NCBI GenBank assembly: GCA_017519965.1 | Contig: JAFWRK010000071.1 | Span: 40,399 to 104,398, forward strand | Reading direction: 5' to 3' | Source of the DNA: Bacilli bacterium | Lineage (GTDB): Bacteria > Bacillota_I > Bacilli_A > RF39 > UBA660 | Length of the DNA stretch: 64,000 nucleotides | In this document: positions 26,362-35,449 of the stretch, piece by piece | How the letters are laid out: the number at the start of each line of letters is the position of its first letter | How positions within the stretch are numbered: position 1 is the first letter of the stretch | Translations under genes and position numbers: made by a program | Notes under the pieces: generated by a model | Databases searched by the model: none | What the model saw: only the letters and a program-made list of their open reading frames with translations | Told to the model about the DNA's origin: nothing

Positions 26362-28165
26362 AATAATCAACCGGAATAAGTCTAAATCTCATAGCTCTTT
26401 CTTGTTTATTATCAGCACTTGATGTTCTCTGATAAAGTATATCACCTTCAGATCCAGTCTTTCCATTAAATAGTCCTAAAAGAGCATCACCATTATCAAA
26501 TGATAATTTAAAATAGAAAGTATCTATTGTAGCGTTTACAATACTCCATTGCTCTTGTACAGAAGATCCATGACTATCATCAGTACCGATTTTTCCTTGT
26601 CCTATATCCAAATTAGTTAAACCAATAAGATTGGCATCACCTAGTTTCTTATTTTCAAAAGCTTGAAAAACTTTTCCATCTAAAGCAGATTTTATTAAAT
26701 ATTTACCATTAACTTTTGTGAGAGTCCATTTTTGTTTATTTGATCCATCAAATGAACTTAATATTGAAGCATTCTTTTCATTACTTTTTGTATTTGTAAC
26801 AAATAATCTACTATCAGCAGCTGATTGAATATAATATGTACCATTTGGAATATCATTATCATTAGAATTTATACTCCAAGCAGAATAGTGTAACCCATTA
26901 GATGTCTCTATTGTATCTAAAGAGTTAGCTGGATAATTTGCTACTGCAGCGTCATTTACTTTAAGAGTATGTTGAATTCCAGATAATCCTATGTTATGCC
27001 ATACTGCAACTTCATTAACAGCAGAACTAAAGCCAGAGATAGTTAAACAAACAGTACCAGTACCACCATCATAAATATCAGTAGAAGAATTCCCAGCTGT
27101 TATTGCACCATCTGTAACCAAACTAGTAGAAGACTTACCATATGCAATATTCTCTCCATAACTGTTGATAACTTGTATTTCTTTCCAATAATTATTTTTA
27201 TTTGAAGAACCATCAAACATACCACTAATACAATCAGTTATAGAAGTTATATTTTCCTTCAAAGCAGAATTAGTTTTAGCAGGAGGATTATCTGACTTAT
27301 TAGATGAAACTTTCCTTATTTTTGCATAACCTGCTCCACTATGAACTCCTTCTAACATAAATCCATTTATAAATTGGGGAGTATAATCTTTAGTACAATA
27401 TGGTTTATCGCAAAGACTTCCATCAGTATTTTCAACCTCAAGGGTATAACTAGCATTCGACTTAGTCATATCTGAACTTGCAGACTTCTCTTTAGTCCAA
27501 ACACCAGCATAACCAGCTATATATGAGGAACCTCCTCCTCCAGTATTAGTACCAGCTGTTCCATTATAATATCCATGACCACCTTTTAAACCTGTAGCAG
27601 GACGAGTAGGACCTCCTCCACTTTGTTTAGCACCTAAAGCCCCTCCACTTGAATTAAGTCCTAGAATTGAACCTCCAGCACCTCCAGTTGCAGAAGAACC
27701 ATTAGAATCTCCTCCACCAGCAGCTACCATAATAGCTGAAGAAGTGATATCTGCATCTAGATTATAACTATCATCTAAAGTTACTAAAGACGCTGCTCCA
27801 TTATTACCGACATAAAAATATAAATGAGCATTTTCTTGTAACCATACTAATCCAGAAGTATATGCTCCTTTTCCACCTTTATTAGAAGCTGTACCGCCAC
27901 CTTGAGAACCAAACATCTCAATTTTATACCATCCACTATGCCCCATTGGAACAATATACTGCTGTGAACTATTATTAGCACTAAATTGTGCTTCAGTCAT
28001 ACTAAATCTATTTAATTCATCCTCTATTGTTTTAACAAAGTTTTTATTAGTAACTCTGTTAGTTTGCATAGTACTTATAATAACAAGTATAATCATAATA
28101 CCCATAATCATAAGTCCATATAAAATAGTAGAAAATGCAAAACCCTTATTATTCAATTTAAACAT
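26360..28165 (-). CDS. Prepilin-like glycine-rich protein with ricin-type C-terminus
   Basis: 601 residues. The start MFKLNNKGFAFSTILYGL followed by a 20-residue hydrophobic helix has the form of a type IV prepilin leader: a short basic leader, Gly-Phe cut site near residue 8/9, then the pilin helix. Glu at mature position 5 is missing. Outside lie a glycine-rich domain (GGAGGSILG, GGGGSSYIAGYAG; about 95-225), a middle beta domain with a few Cys, and a C-terminal block from about residue 442. That block (GTYYIQSAADSRLFVTN, then QKWTLTKVNGKYLIKSA) matches ricin-type beta-trefoil lectins. It may be a pilus-tip or surface adhesin exported by the system at 54247-56510. That link is inference. 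Confidence 0.72.
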   Translation of the reverse strand: MFKLNNKGFAFSTILYGLMIMGIMIILVIISTMQTNRVTNKNFVKTIEDELNRFSMTEAQFSANNSSQQYIVPMGHSGWYKIEMFGSQGGGTASNKGGKGAYTSGLVWLQENAHLYFYVGNNGAASLVTLDDSYNLDADITSSAIMVAAGGGDSNGSSATGGAGGSILGLNSSGGALGAKQSGGGPTRPATGLKGGHGYYNGTAGTNTGGGGSSYIAGYAGVWTKEKSASSDMTKSNASYTLEVENTDGSLCDKPYCTKDYTPQFINGFMLEGVHSGAGYAKIRKVSSNKSDNPPAKTNSALKENITSITDCISGMFDGSSNKNNYWKEIQVINSYGENIAYGKSSTSLVTDGAITAGNSSTDIYDGGTGTVCLTISGFSSAVNEVAVWHNIGLSGIQHTLKVNDAAVANYPANSLDTIETSNGLHYSAWSINSNDNDIPNGTYYIQSAADSRLFVTNTKSNEKNASILSSFDGSNKQKWTLTKVNGKYLIKSALDGKVFQAFENKKLGDANLIGLTNLDIGQGKIGTDDSHGSSVQEQWSIVNATIDTFYFKLSFDNGDALLGLFNGKTGSEGDILYQRTSSADNKQERAMRFRLIPVDY

Positions 28166-28196
28166 CTAATCACCATCTATTCTAAAACTAATTCTA

Positions 28197-28742
28197 TCAT
28201 AATTTCTTTAAAATAACTACCCATTTATCTCCATATTTTTTATCTTTAATAGAACTAAAATTATCAGAATAAACAATTCTATCTACACTATCATTTTCAG
28301 CTATAATTAAACCATTCTCATTTAATAAATCATATTCATTAATCTTCTCAATACTCTTTTCAATATAATTACTATTATAAGGAGGATCTAAGAATATTAA
28401 ATCAAACTTAATATTATTATCATGAAAATACTTTAAAGCATTTAAATAATCCATATTTAATACTTCTGCATCTTTAACTCCAATAGTACTTATATTTTTC
28501 TTTATAATATTACAAGCCTTATAATTTTTATCTACTAAATAAGCTTGTTTTGCTCCATTAGATAAAGATTCTATTCCTAGATTACCACTACCAGAAAATA
28601 AATCTAATACTACACTACCTTTTAAATAATCTTGTATCATAGCAAACAAAGACTCTTTTACTCTATCCATAGTAGGTCTTGTACCATCTAAATTAAAACC
28701 ATCTAAATTTCTACCTTTATAAATACCGCTAATTATTTTCAT
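28197..28742 (-). CDS. rsmD: 16S rRNA (guanine-966-N2)-methyltransferase RsmD
   Basis: 181 residues. It methylates G966 of 16S rRNA during 30S assembly. The Rossmann SAM-binding motif is DLFSGSGNLGIESLS (about residues 46-60) and the catalytic motif DPPY lies in IFLDPPYNSNY (about 118). The N-terminal RPTMDRVKESLF segment is also typical. Its ATG overlaps the ylbF stop by four bases (ATGA). The order ylbD-ylbE-ylbF-rsmD matches Bacillus, where rsmD is ylbH. Here ylbG is missing and coaD does not follow. Confidence 0.93.
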   Translation of the reverse strand: MKIISGIYKGRNLDGFNLDGTRPTMDRVKESLFAMIQDYLKGSVVLDLFSGSGNLGIESLSNGAKQAYLVDKNYKACNIIKKNISTIGVKDAEVLNMDYLNALKYFHDNNIKFDLIFLDPPYNSNYIEKSIEKINEYDLLNENGLIIAENDSVDRIVYSDNFSSIKDKKYGDKWVVILKKL

Positions 28743-29023
28743 TTAATACAACCCTTCTTATCATTAATAACTTTTAGTTTACTTCTTATATTAAGAATAA
28801 TAAAATTAACTTCATTTTCATAATGTTTATACTTAGAATATATTTCATCACTTATTATTTTATTTTTAATCTCCTCATTCCCAGTAACTCTATATTCTTT
28901 AATTAAATCTAATAATTCTTTATTCATTACTAACTTATTATTAAGTTTTTTTATTTCTTTAACACATTCCTGTTCATCTAATTTATTTAATAATATATCC
29001 ACTTTTTCCATCAATTCATTCAT
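28739..29023 (-). CDS. ylbF: YlbF-family protein
   Basis: 94 residues, mostly helical, no membrane span. It resembles YlbF, one of the Y-complex proteins (YlbF, YmcA, YaaT) that adjust RNase Y activity and thus mRNA processing in Bacillus. Identification rests on size, the helical hairpin pattern (LIKEYRVTGNEEIKNK, YENEVNFIILNI) and above all the position just before rsmD. It ends in TGA inside an ATGA overlap, which also shows TGA is a stop here. Confidence is moderate because the family is short and divergent. Confidence 0.75.
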   Translation of the reverse strand: MNELMEKVDILLNKLDEQECVKEIKKLNNKLVMNKELLDLIKEYRVTGNEEIKNKIISDEIYSKYKHYENEVNFIILNIRSKLKVINDKKGCIK

Positions 29024-29058
29024 AATCCAATTATAACAACAAAAAAAGATATAGTCTA

Positions 29059-29280
29059 TTACTTTAATACATCTAAAAAGTTAGAGACCATATCTAAACT
29101 ATCCTTAAATCTTTTTATTCTATCTTCAAGTCTTACTTCATAAAACTTTTTTGCTTCTTCTTCTATATCTTTTAAGTATTTTTCATCTCTATTTAAATAT
29201 TTATACCAACTAGAATTATCTCTTAAATATCTATATATTAATTCATTATTCTTAATATAGTTAATTGTATATAAATTCAT
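29059..29280 (-). CDS. ylbE: YlbE-like protein
   Basis: 73 residues. It fits the YlbE-like family, whose members read R-F-I-R-x-x-P-x-W-Y-R-x-L near the N-terminus; here IYRYLRDNSSWYKYL. The C-terminal helix RIKRFKDSLDMVSNFLDVL also matches. The family has no established molecular function; in Bacillus it lies in the ylb cluster. The ATG shares one base with the upstream stop (TAATG), so translation is probably coupled to the ylbD-like gene. Confidence 0.75.
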   Translation of the reverse strand: MNLYTINYIKNNELIYRYLRDNSSWYKYLNRDEKYLKDIEEEAKKFYEVRLEDRIKRFKDSLDMVSNFLDVLK

Positions 29281-29624
29281 TAATCCTCCATATGATGATA
29301 TACATCTTTAGGAGTATATACTTTATTAGCTAGATTAGCTCCTTCTCCTAAAGATAATCCTTGTAGTAAACCAATAGTCTTTTGTAAATTTTGTACTCCT
29401 TTTTGAAATGAATCCATATCTATATTCTTAATACTATTAAAAACATCTTTAAAACTATATTCTTTACTTATTGTATTATTTATATACTTACTCCAAACAT
29501 TATTATCATCACCATATATATCATATAGTTCATATAATTTTTGCCATGAGGATTCTCCACTCATAACTGAAGATATTAATTCAGGATGATTTCTAGCAAA
29601 CAATTTAAAACTTTCTTTAGACAT
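29280..29624 (-). CDS. ylbD: YlbD-like protein
   Basis: 114 residues. The N-terminal half (SFKLFARNHPELISSVMSG, SSWQKLYELYDIYGDDNNVW) follows the YlbD pattern: F-K-x-F-v-x-x-H-P-x-L-i, then W-Q-x-L-Y-E and a Gly-x-Asp-x-x-x-W. YlbD is named a putative spore coat protein in Bacillus, but the family occurs outside spore formers, so this gene is not evidence for sporulation. It is the first gene of the ylbD-ylbE-ylbF-rsmD cluster. Confidence 0.75.
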   Translation of the reverse strand: MSKESFKLFARNHPELISSVMSGESSWQKLYELYDIYGDDNNVWSKYINNTISKEYSFKDVFNSIKNIDMDSFQKGVQNLQKTIGLLQGLSLGEGANLANKVYTPKDVYHHMED

Positions 29625-29652
29625 TACATCACCACTATATTTTATGAAACAT

Positions 29653-29683
29653 AAAAGAAAAAAGAAGTAATACTACTTCTTTT
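29653..29683 (-). terminator. Terminator of parC
   Basis: AAAGAAGTA, loop GTAT, TACTTCTTT, then T-run on the minus strand. Confidence 0.75.
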
Positions 29684-32249
29684 ATTTTAGAAAATCATCA
29701 ATAGTCATTAATCTATCATCTATTTCAGATAAAGATATCTTATCTTTTTTAGGAATTACTTTTTCTTCTTGCTTAGTTTCTTCTACTTCAATATTTAACT
29801 CATCTTGACTTTCATTAGCACTTTCTAAAGAAGCAACTACAAAAGCATCAGTTAAATTATGTTTAATAATTTGAGAACCTGTAGAATAACGATCTGCTAT
29901 AGGTAACTCAGTAACCTTAACTTCAGTAATTGAATCATTCTTTAATCCAATATAATTTCTATTATCAGTTATAAATGCTTTTAATACTTTATATGGATTA
30001 GATTTTACTTCTCTTATAGCAAGAACTCCTCTACGTGTACGTGATGATAATTCAAACTCAGAAAGTCTAACTCTCTTACCAGTTCCTTTATCTGTTATTA
30101 AACTCATGAATTCATGTACTGTATTATTAAATGTAGTAGCTGAAACAATCTTATCTTGTTTTAGCATCATACCTTTAACTCCACTAGCTTTAACTCCCAT
30201 TATAGGTATTTCTTCAGTTTTATAAGTTAATAAATAACCTGAATCAGTAATCATCATGATATTATCATGTTCTTCTACAAAAGCATCTAATAATGAATCT
30301 CCATCTTTTAACTTCATACAACTAGAAGCCTTTGAATATCTTTGTAATTTAAAATCTTTAAGAGCAGAACGTTTAACAACACCAGCTCTTGTAACTGTAA
30401 TTATATTTTTATTAGATTCAAATTGATATGCAGGAATACAAGAAATAATTACTTCTCCAGCAGGAACTTCTATTATATTACTTACATGTTTAGGCATATC
30501 TTTCCATTTCAAATCAGGTATCATATGAACAGGTATATGTAAGTAATTACCTCCACTAGTAAATACTAATAATACATCAGTAGTATTCATTTCATATAAA
30601 CCAATAATATAATCATTTTCTTTTAATGTTAAATCCTCACTTTGTGATGCTTGATATGATCTGAATGAAGTACGTTTTAAATATCCATCTTTAGTAACTA
30701 CTACTACAACATCTTCTTTAGGTATCATAGCATCAGCATCTATTTTAATATCAGTAATATCTTCTTTAATATCAGTAAGTCTAGGAGTAGGATAATCTTT
30801 ATTTACTTCTTTTAAATCTCTCTTAATAACATTCATTAATACTTTTTCAGAAGAAAGTATAGCTGTTAATCCTTCTATTACTTTCTTTAAATTTTCTAGT
30901 TCATTTTCTAATGCAACTACATCAGTATTAGATAATCTATATAATTGTAAAGTAACAATTGCTTCAGCTTGAGGTTCACTAAATTCAAATTCTTTCATTA
31001 AGTTTTCTTTTGATTCCTGTTTATTCTTAGAAGCTCTAATTACTTTAATTACTTCATCCAATATTGAAATACATTTAATTAATCCTTCTACTATATGAAA
31101 TCTTGCTTTAGCATGATTTAAATCAAACTCAGTTCTACGTCTTACAACTTCTTTTTGATGAATAATAAATGCATCTAATGCTTGAGCAAGTCCAAGTAAT
31201 TTAGGTCTTCTATTTACTATAGCTACCATATTAAAGTTATAACTAATTTGCATATCAGTATTTTTTAATAAATAATTTAAAATTAGTTCTTTATTAGCAT
31301 TTTTCTTAACATCAATAACAACTCTTACATCAGCAGCTGATTCATCTCTTACTTCTAATATTCCATCGATTTTTTTATCTATTCTAATATCATCAATTTT
31401 CTTAACAGTTTGTGCTTTATTAGATTCAAATGGAATTTCAGTAATAATTAGTGAAGTACCATTTTTTGTTTCTTCCCAATTATATTTACTTTTAATAATA
31501 ATTCTTCCACGACCAGTTTTATAAGCTTCTTTAATACCATCAATTCCTTCAATAGTACCACCAGTTGGAAAATCAGGCCCTTTTACAAATTGCATTAATT
31601 CTTCTAGTGAACAATCAGGATGATCAATTCTATATATAGTTGCATCTACAACTTCGTTTAAGTTATGGGTAGGAATATTAGTAGCATATCCAGCAGAAAT
31701 ACCTTGAGCACCATATACAAGTAATGCTGGGAATCTAGCAGGTAATACTGTAGGTTCTACAGTAGTATCATCAAAGTTAGGAGCAAATTCTACAGTATCT
31801 TTATCTATATCTCTTAACATCTCATTAGATATTTTAGATAACCTAGCTTCAGTATAACGATAAGCAGCAGGAGAATCTCCATCTATAGATCCATTATTAC
31901 CATGCATATCAATATATGGAAGTCTAGTTTTCCAAGGTTGACTCATACGAACCATTGCATCATATATTGATGTATCACCATGTGGATGGTAATTACCTAT
32001 AACGTCTCCAACAGTCTTAGCAGACTTACGATAACCTCTATCATAAGTATTCTTCTCTTTATGCATAGAATAAAGAATACGTCTTTGAACAGGTTTTAAT
32101 CCATCTCTAGCATCAGGTATCGCTCTATCTTGAATAATATATTTAGAGTAAGACCCAAATCTCTCTCCCATAATATCTTCAAGAGTATAGTCAAATATCT
32201 TCTCTAATACTTCTTCTGTTTCATTTTTCTTTTTTGCCACGAGAATCAC
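29682..32249 (-). CDS. parC: DNA topoisomerase IV subunit A
   Basis: 855 residues. With ParE it decatenates daughter chromosomes. The catalytic tyrosine lies in AAYRYTEARL (about residue 130). The quinolone-determining stretch reads HPHGDTSIYDAMVRMSQ; the residue after GD, usually Ser in this family, is Thr. The C-terminal beta-pinwheel lacks a GyrA-box such as QRRGGKG (it has SSRTRRGVLA instead), which favours ParC over GyrA. The start is uncertain: GTG 32249 with a weak GAAAG, or GTG 32240. A BRO-type gene sits between it and parE, ending six bases before this start. Confidence 0.93.
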   Translation of the reverse strand: MILVAKKKNETEEVLEKIFDYTLEDIMGERFGSYSKYIIQDRAIPDARDGLKPVQRRILYSMHKEKNTYDRGYRKSAKTVGDVIGNYHPHGDTSIYDAMVRMSQPWKTRLPYIDMHGNNGSIDGDSPAAYRYTEARLSKISNEMLRDIDKDTVEFAPNFDDTTVEPTVLPARFPALLVYGAQGISAGYATNIPTHNLNEVVDATIYRIDHPDCSLEELMQFVKGPDFPTGGTIEGIDGIKEAYKTGRGRIIIKSKYNWEETKNGTSLIITEIPFESNKAQTVKKIDDIRIDKKIDGILEVRDESAADVRVVIDVKKNANKELILNYLLKNTDMQISYNFNMVAIVNRRPKLLGLAQALDAFIIHQKEVVRRRTEFDLNHAKARFHIVEGLIKCISILDEVIKVIRASKNKQESKENLMKEFEFSEPQAEAIVTLQLYRLSNTDVVALENELENLKKVIEGLTAILSSEKVLMNVIKRDLKEVNKDYPTPRLTDIKEDITDIKIDADAMIPKEDVVVVVTKDGYLKRTSFRSYQASQSEDLTLKENDYIIGLYEMNTTDVLLVFTSGGNYLHIPVHMIPDLKWKDMPKHVSNIIEVPAGEVIISCIPAYQFESNKNIITVTRAGVVKRSALKDFKLQRYSKASSCMKLKDGDSLLDAFVEEHDNIMMITDSGYLLTYKTEEIPIMGVKASGVKGMMLKQDKIVSATTFNNTVHEFMSLITDKGTGKRVRLSEFELSSRTRRGVLAIREVKSNPYKVLKAFITDNRNYIGLKNDSITEVKVTELPIADRYSTGSQIIKHNLTDAFVVASLESANESQDELNIEVEETKQEEKVIPKKDKISLSEIDDRLMTIDDFLK

Positions 32250-32255
32250 TACTTT

Positions 32256-33083
32256 CTATTTATATTTATCTATTAATTTATTATTACTATTTATTATCTT
32301 TCTACCTAATTTATTTTCTAAATCATCTTTAGTGTTTTTAGCAATACTTCCACCAACTTCAGAAATTAATTTGTTTTGTTCTAAACCAATAGGATGATGC
32401 TCATTAGTTAACTCTCTAGTAGCAACTTCACCTATATTAGTTAAAAGTATTTCTAAATCACTCATATTATCTCTCAAATTTTCTTTTCGAATACCTTTTA
32501 GATTCTTATATTCACCAGCAGTCATACCAGACCAACTTTTATATATTTCATTAGTTAAAATAGCATATTCATTACTTTCACTAATTCCATGTTTTCTCCA
32601 TGTATTAGTAAGCTTTTTTCTATCAACAATAGCAATTATTCTATCTTTAATCCAATCTAATGAATAACCCTTGTAAAGATAAAAGTCAATCATTTTATCT
32701 ATTCCAATAGAAGGATCAAAAGCTTCATCAACTCTTTCTTTTCCTAAAGAGGCTAACCACATTTTAAACGGTTCTGCTTTAGGTGAAGGAATTGATTCAA
32801 TAAGTCTAAGTATCCCTTCTATATCTAATGTATCAGTTAAGTACATTTTTCCATCTTTAGAAGACTTCATTTTCAGTTGTACGATTTTTGCGTACAACTC
32901 ACTACCTTCAGAAATAGTTCTATTTTTTAAATCTGTCCAATATCTTCTAGGATTAGCACTATCAGTTAATGCACCAATAACATCAACTACACTAAAAAAG
33001 TATTCTTCTTTTTCAGGGTCCCAGACACTTCTTATCTCTACCCCTTCAAAAAGATTTGAAATTAATTCTATTTTATTTTTCAT
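32256..33083 (-). CDS. BRO-N (phage antirepressor-like) family protein
   Basis: 275 residues from ATG 33083; AGGGGGA precedes it. The N-terminal 110 residues match BRO-N/prophage antirepressor proteins: FEGVEIRSVWDPEKEEYFFS, VVDVIGALTDS, RRYWTDLKNR, and then a domain with IPSPKAEPFKMWLASLGKER and GYSLDWIKDRI. In phages and baculoviruses these proteins bind DNA or act on repressors, but many bacteria carry chromosomal copies of unknown role. It has its own promoter and lies between parE and parC with no other phage gene near. Lateral origin is possible. It may now provide transcription of parC. Confidence 0.75.
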   Translation of the reverse strand: MKNKIELISNLFEGVEIRSVWDPEKEEYFFSVVDVIGALTDSANPRRYWTDLKNRTISEGSELYAKIVQLKMKSSKDGKMYLTDTLDIEGILRLIESIPSPKAEPFKMWLASLGKERVDEAFDPSIGIDKMIDFYLYKGYSLDWIKDRIIAIVDRKKLTNTWRKHGISESNEYAILTNEIYKSWSGMTAGEYKNLKGIRKENLRDNMSDLEILLTNIGEVATRELTNEHHPIGLEQNKLISEVGGSIAKNTKDDLENKLGRKIINSNNKLIDKYK

Positions 33084-33123
33084 GACATTCCCCCTATACA
33101 TATAATTTAATTTCTATTCTGAA

Positions 33124-33150
33124 ATTATCATACATATATTCGGATGTCAA
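33124..33150 (-). promoter_or_regulatory. Promoter before the BRO-type gene
   Basis: On the minus strand: TTGACA (33150-33145), 15-16 bases, GATAAT (33129-33124). The -35 is consensus; the spacing is a little short. Confidence 0.5.
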
Positions 33151-33160
33151 TATATTGGTT

Positions 33161-35065
33161 TTAACTTATTTCATAATCATCTTCAAGCGAGAATTCTACA
33201 TTCTCTTCAATCCATTCTTTTCTAGGTGGTACATCATCACCCATAAGAATAGATACTCTTTTTTCAGCTAATTGTGCATCTTCAATATTAACTCTAATCA
33301 AAGTTCTACTTCCTGGTTTCATAGTAGTTTCACATAACTGATCTGCATTCATTTCACCAAGACCTTTATATCTTTGAATATCACATTTTTTGCCTTTTGA
33401 TTTTTCTTTCATTTCTTCTACAGTATAAGCATATTGGATATCTTTACCACTTTGTATTTTAAATAAAGGAGGTAAAGCAACAAATAATCTTCCATCTTCA
33501 ATTAATGGTTTCATATATCTATAGAAGAATGTTAATAATAAACATTGAATATGTCCACCATCTTCATCAGCATCGGACATTATTATTACTTTATTATATT
33601 CACAATCTTTTATATCAAAGTTAGATCCATATCCAGCTCCAATAGTATAAATCATTGTATTTATTTCTTCATTTTTTAAAATATCATCTTCACGAGTCTT
33701 TTCAGTATTAAGAACTTTACCACGAAGAGGAAGAATTGCTTGATATGCTCTATCTCTTCCTTGTTTAGCAGAACCACCTGCAGAATCACCCTCGACTAAG
33801 AATAATTCTTTACGTGTTTTATCTTTACTTTGAGCAGGAGCTAACTTACCTGATAAACTTCTTTCTTTATTATTCTTTTTATTTTTACCATTACGAGCTT
33901 CTTCACGAGCCTTACGAGCAGCTTCTCTAGCTACTTTACTTTTCATACTCTTATTAATTATTTCAGTAGCAATAGCTCTATTCTCTTCTAAATAAATTCT
34001 TAAGTTATCAGTAACTACACTCTCTACTGCATTTTTAGCTTGAGGAGTACCTAATTTACCTTTAGTTTGTCCTTCAAATTGAAGTATTCCTTCAGGTATT
34101 TTTAAACTAACTATAGCAGTTAATCCTTCTCTTACATCACTACCATCAAAACTTCCACCTTTAATGAAACCATTACTTTTAGCATAATCATTAAAGACTT
34201 TTGTTAAAGCAGTTTTAAATCCAACTTCATGAGATCCACCATCTATAGTTTTAACATTATTAACAAAACTTACAATATTTTCATTATAAGTATCAGTATA
34301 TTGCATAGAAATATCCACTTCAATATTATCCTTAGTACCACTAAATGATAATACATTATGTAATGTATTCTTACCTTTATTTAAATCTTCAACGAATTCT
34401 TCGATTCCTCTTTCATAGTGAAATTTTGCACTTCTTTCATCTTCTTCATCTATTACTTCTATAGTAATACCTTTTAGCAAGAAAGCACTCTCTTGCATTC
34501 TTTCACATACAGTTGTAAAAGAAAAATTAATATTATTAAATATTTCTGGATCAGGCATAAATCTAACAGTAGTACCAGTTCCTCTTGCTACTCCAACTTC
34601 TTTTAAAGGAGCAACTGTGTGTCCACCATTTTCAAATCTAATATAATATTCTTTCTTATCTCTTTTAACAGTTACTTCCATCCATTTAGATAAGGCATTT
34701 ACTACTGAAGAACCAACACCATGTAATCCTCCAGATACTTTATATCCATCACTTTCAAACTTACCACCAGCATGTAGTACTGTATATATAACTTCAGTAG
34801 CACTTCTACCAGATTCATGCATATCTACAGGAACACCACGACCATGGTCTTCTACACTACAAGACTTATCAGAATGAAGTGTTATTTTAATATAATCTCC
34901 ATAACCATTTATAGCTTCATCAACAGAGTTATCAACAATTTCCCAAATAAGATGATGTAGTCCTCTCTTATCTGTAGAACCAATATACATACCAGGACGT
35001 TTTCTAACTGCCTCTAATCCTTCAAGTATCTTTATCGACTTAGCATCATAATTCTTTTCTGACAT
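33161..35065 (-). CDS. parE: DNA topoisomerase IV subunit B
   Basis: 634 residues from ATG 35065; AGGAG lies upstream and overlaps the alternative GTG at 35077, so the shorter start is better. The GHKL ATPase motif is EIVDNSVDEA (about residues 40-49), with GRGVPVDMHES and GGLHGVGSSVVNALS. The TOPRIM domain has FLVEGDSAGGSAKQGRDR and DADEDGGHI. The C-terminal end (RKEWIEENVEF) is typical. Pairing with ParC downstream, plus the absence of a GyrB-like context, supports ParE. An ideal promoter lies upstream. Confidence 0.93.
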   Translation of the reverse strand: MSEKNYDAKSIKILEGLEAVRKRPGMYIGSTDKRGLHHLIWEIVDNSVDEAINGYGDYIKITLHSDKSCSVEDHGRGVPVDMHESGRSATEVIYTVLHAGGKFESDGYKVSGGLHGVGSSVVNALSKWMEVTVKRDKKEYYIRFENGGHTVAPLKEVGVARGTGTTVRFMPDPEIFNNINFSFTTVCERMQESAFLLKGITIEVIDEEDERSAKFHYERGIEEFVEDLNKGKNTLHNVLSFSGTKDNIEVDISMQYTDTYNENIVSFVNNVKTIDGGSHEVGFKTALTKVFNDYAKSNGFIKGGSFDGSDVREGLTAIVSLKIPEGILQFEGQTKGKLGTPQAKNAVESVVTDNLRIYLEENRAIATEIINKSMKSKVAREAARKAREEARNGKNKKNNKERSLSGKLAPAQSKDKTRKELFLVEGDSAGGSAKQGRDRAYQAILPLRGKVLNTEKTREDDILKNEEINTMIYTIGAGYGSNFDIKDCEYNKVIIMSDADEDGGHIQCLLLTFFYRYMKPLIEDGRLFVALPPLFKIQSGKDIQYAYTVEEMKEKSKGKKCDIQRYKGLGEMNADQLCETTMKPGSRTLIRVNIEDAQLAEKRVSILMGDDVPPRKEWIEENVEFSLEDDYEIS

Positions 35066-35098
35066 ATTGTTTATCACTCCTAATAATTAATCATTTTT

Positions 35099-35127
35099 AT
35101 TATAACTAATGTATTCTTAATTTTCAA
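35099..35127 (-). promoter_or_regulatory. Sigma-A promoter of parE
   Basis: On the minus strand: TTGAAA (35127-35122), 17 bases, TATAAT (35104-35099). The remaining intergenic DNA to 35230 shows nothing I can name. Confidence 0.75.
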
Positions 35128-35230
35128 CTTAACTCTACATTATTTTACGTTAATTTCCTTATTTTATAAGCATTTAAGAATATCTTATCAAGCTAACTAA
35201 TCATATCATACAAAAAAAATTAAATCAAAT

Positions 35231-35256
35231 AAAAAAAGGACTATTTCTAGTCCATT
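35231..35256 (-). terminator. Terminator of the small gene at 35247-35414
   Basis: GGACTA, loop GAAA, TAGTCC, then seven T on the minus strand. A GAAA-capped stem with a strong U-run. Confidence 0.85.
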
Positions 35257-35414
35257 TCATCTAACTTTTGATATAACTTTTTAGTAGCACATTTCAAACT
35301 ATTTTTCATATTCTTTTTAACTTCTGGATGACACATCATATATTTATATCCAAGTAGTGCCATTGATCCCATAGCCATCATTAATGCTACACTCATAGAT
35401 TCTTCTTTTTTCAT
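35247..35414 (-). CDS. Small membrane protein
   Basis: 55 residues from ATG 35414, chosen because AGAGGTG lies five bases upstream. One short hydrophobic helix (residues about 7-26, Ala/Met-rich, ending in Tyr-Lys-Tyr) is followed by a basic amphipathic tail with two cysteines (MCHPEVKK, KCATKKLYQKL). It is close behind recD2 (37648-35450), with only about 35 bases in between, so it is probably read on the recD2 transcript. No family is recognised. Confidence 0.65.
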   Translation of the reverse strand: MKKEESMSVALMMAMGSMALLGYKYMMCHPEVKKNMKNSLKCATKKLYQKLDEMD

Positions 35415-35449
35415 TATTTCACCTCTATAAGTAGTTTGAGACAAAATAA

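Noticed and set aside
29280..29624. Evidence of sporulation (YlbD 'coat protein', SpoVB-like flippase)
   Set aside because: Both families occur in non-spore formers, and no sporulation-specific regulator or structural gene is in the window.
32256..33083. Part of an integrated prophage
   Set aside because: Its neighbours are parE and parC; no integrase, structural or lysis genes or attachment repeats are visible.
33161..35065. GyrB instead of ParE, with GyrA instead of ParC
   Set aside because: The A subunit lacks a GyrA box in its C-terminal domain, and the pair stands together as parE-parC.
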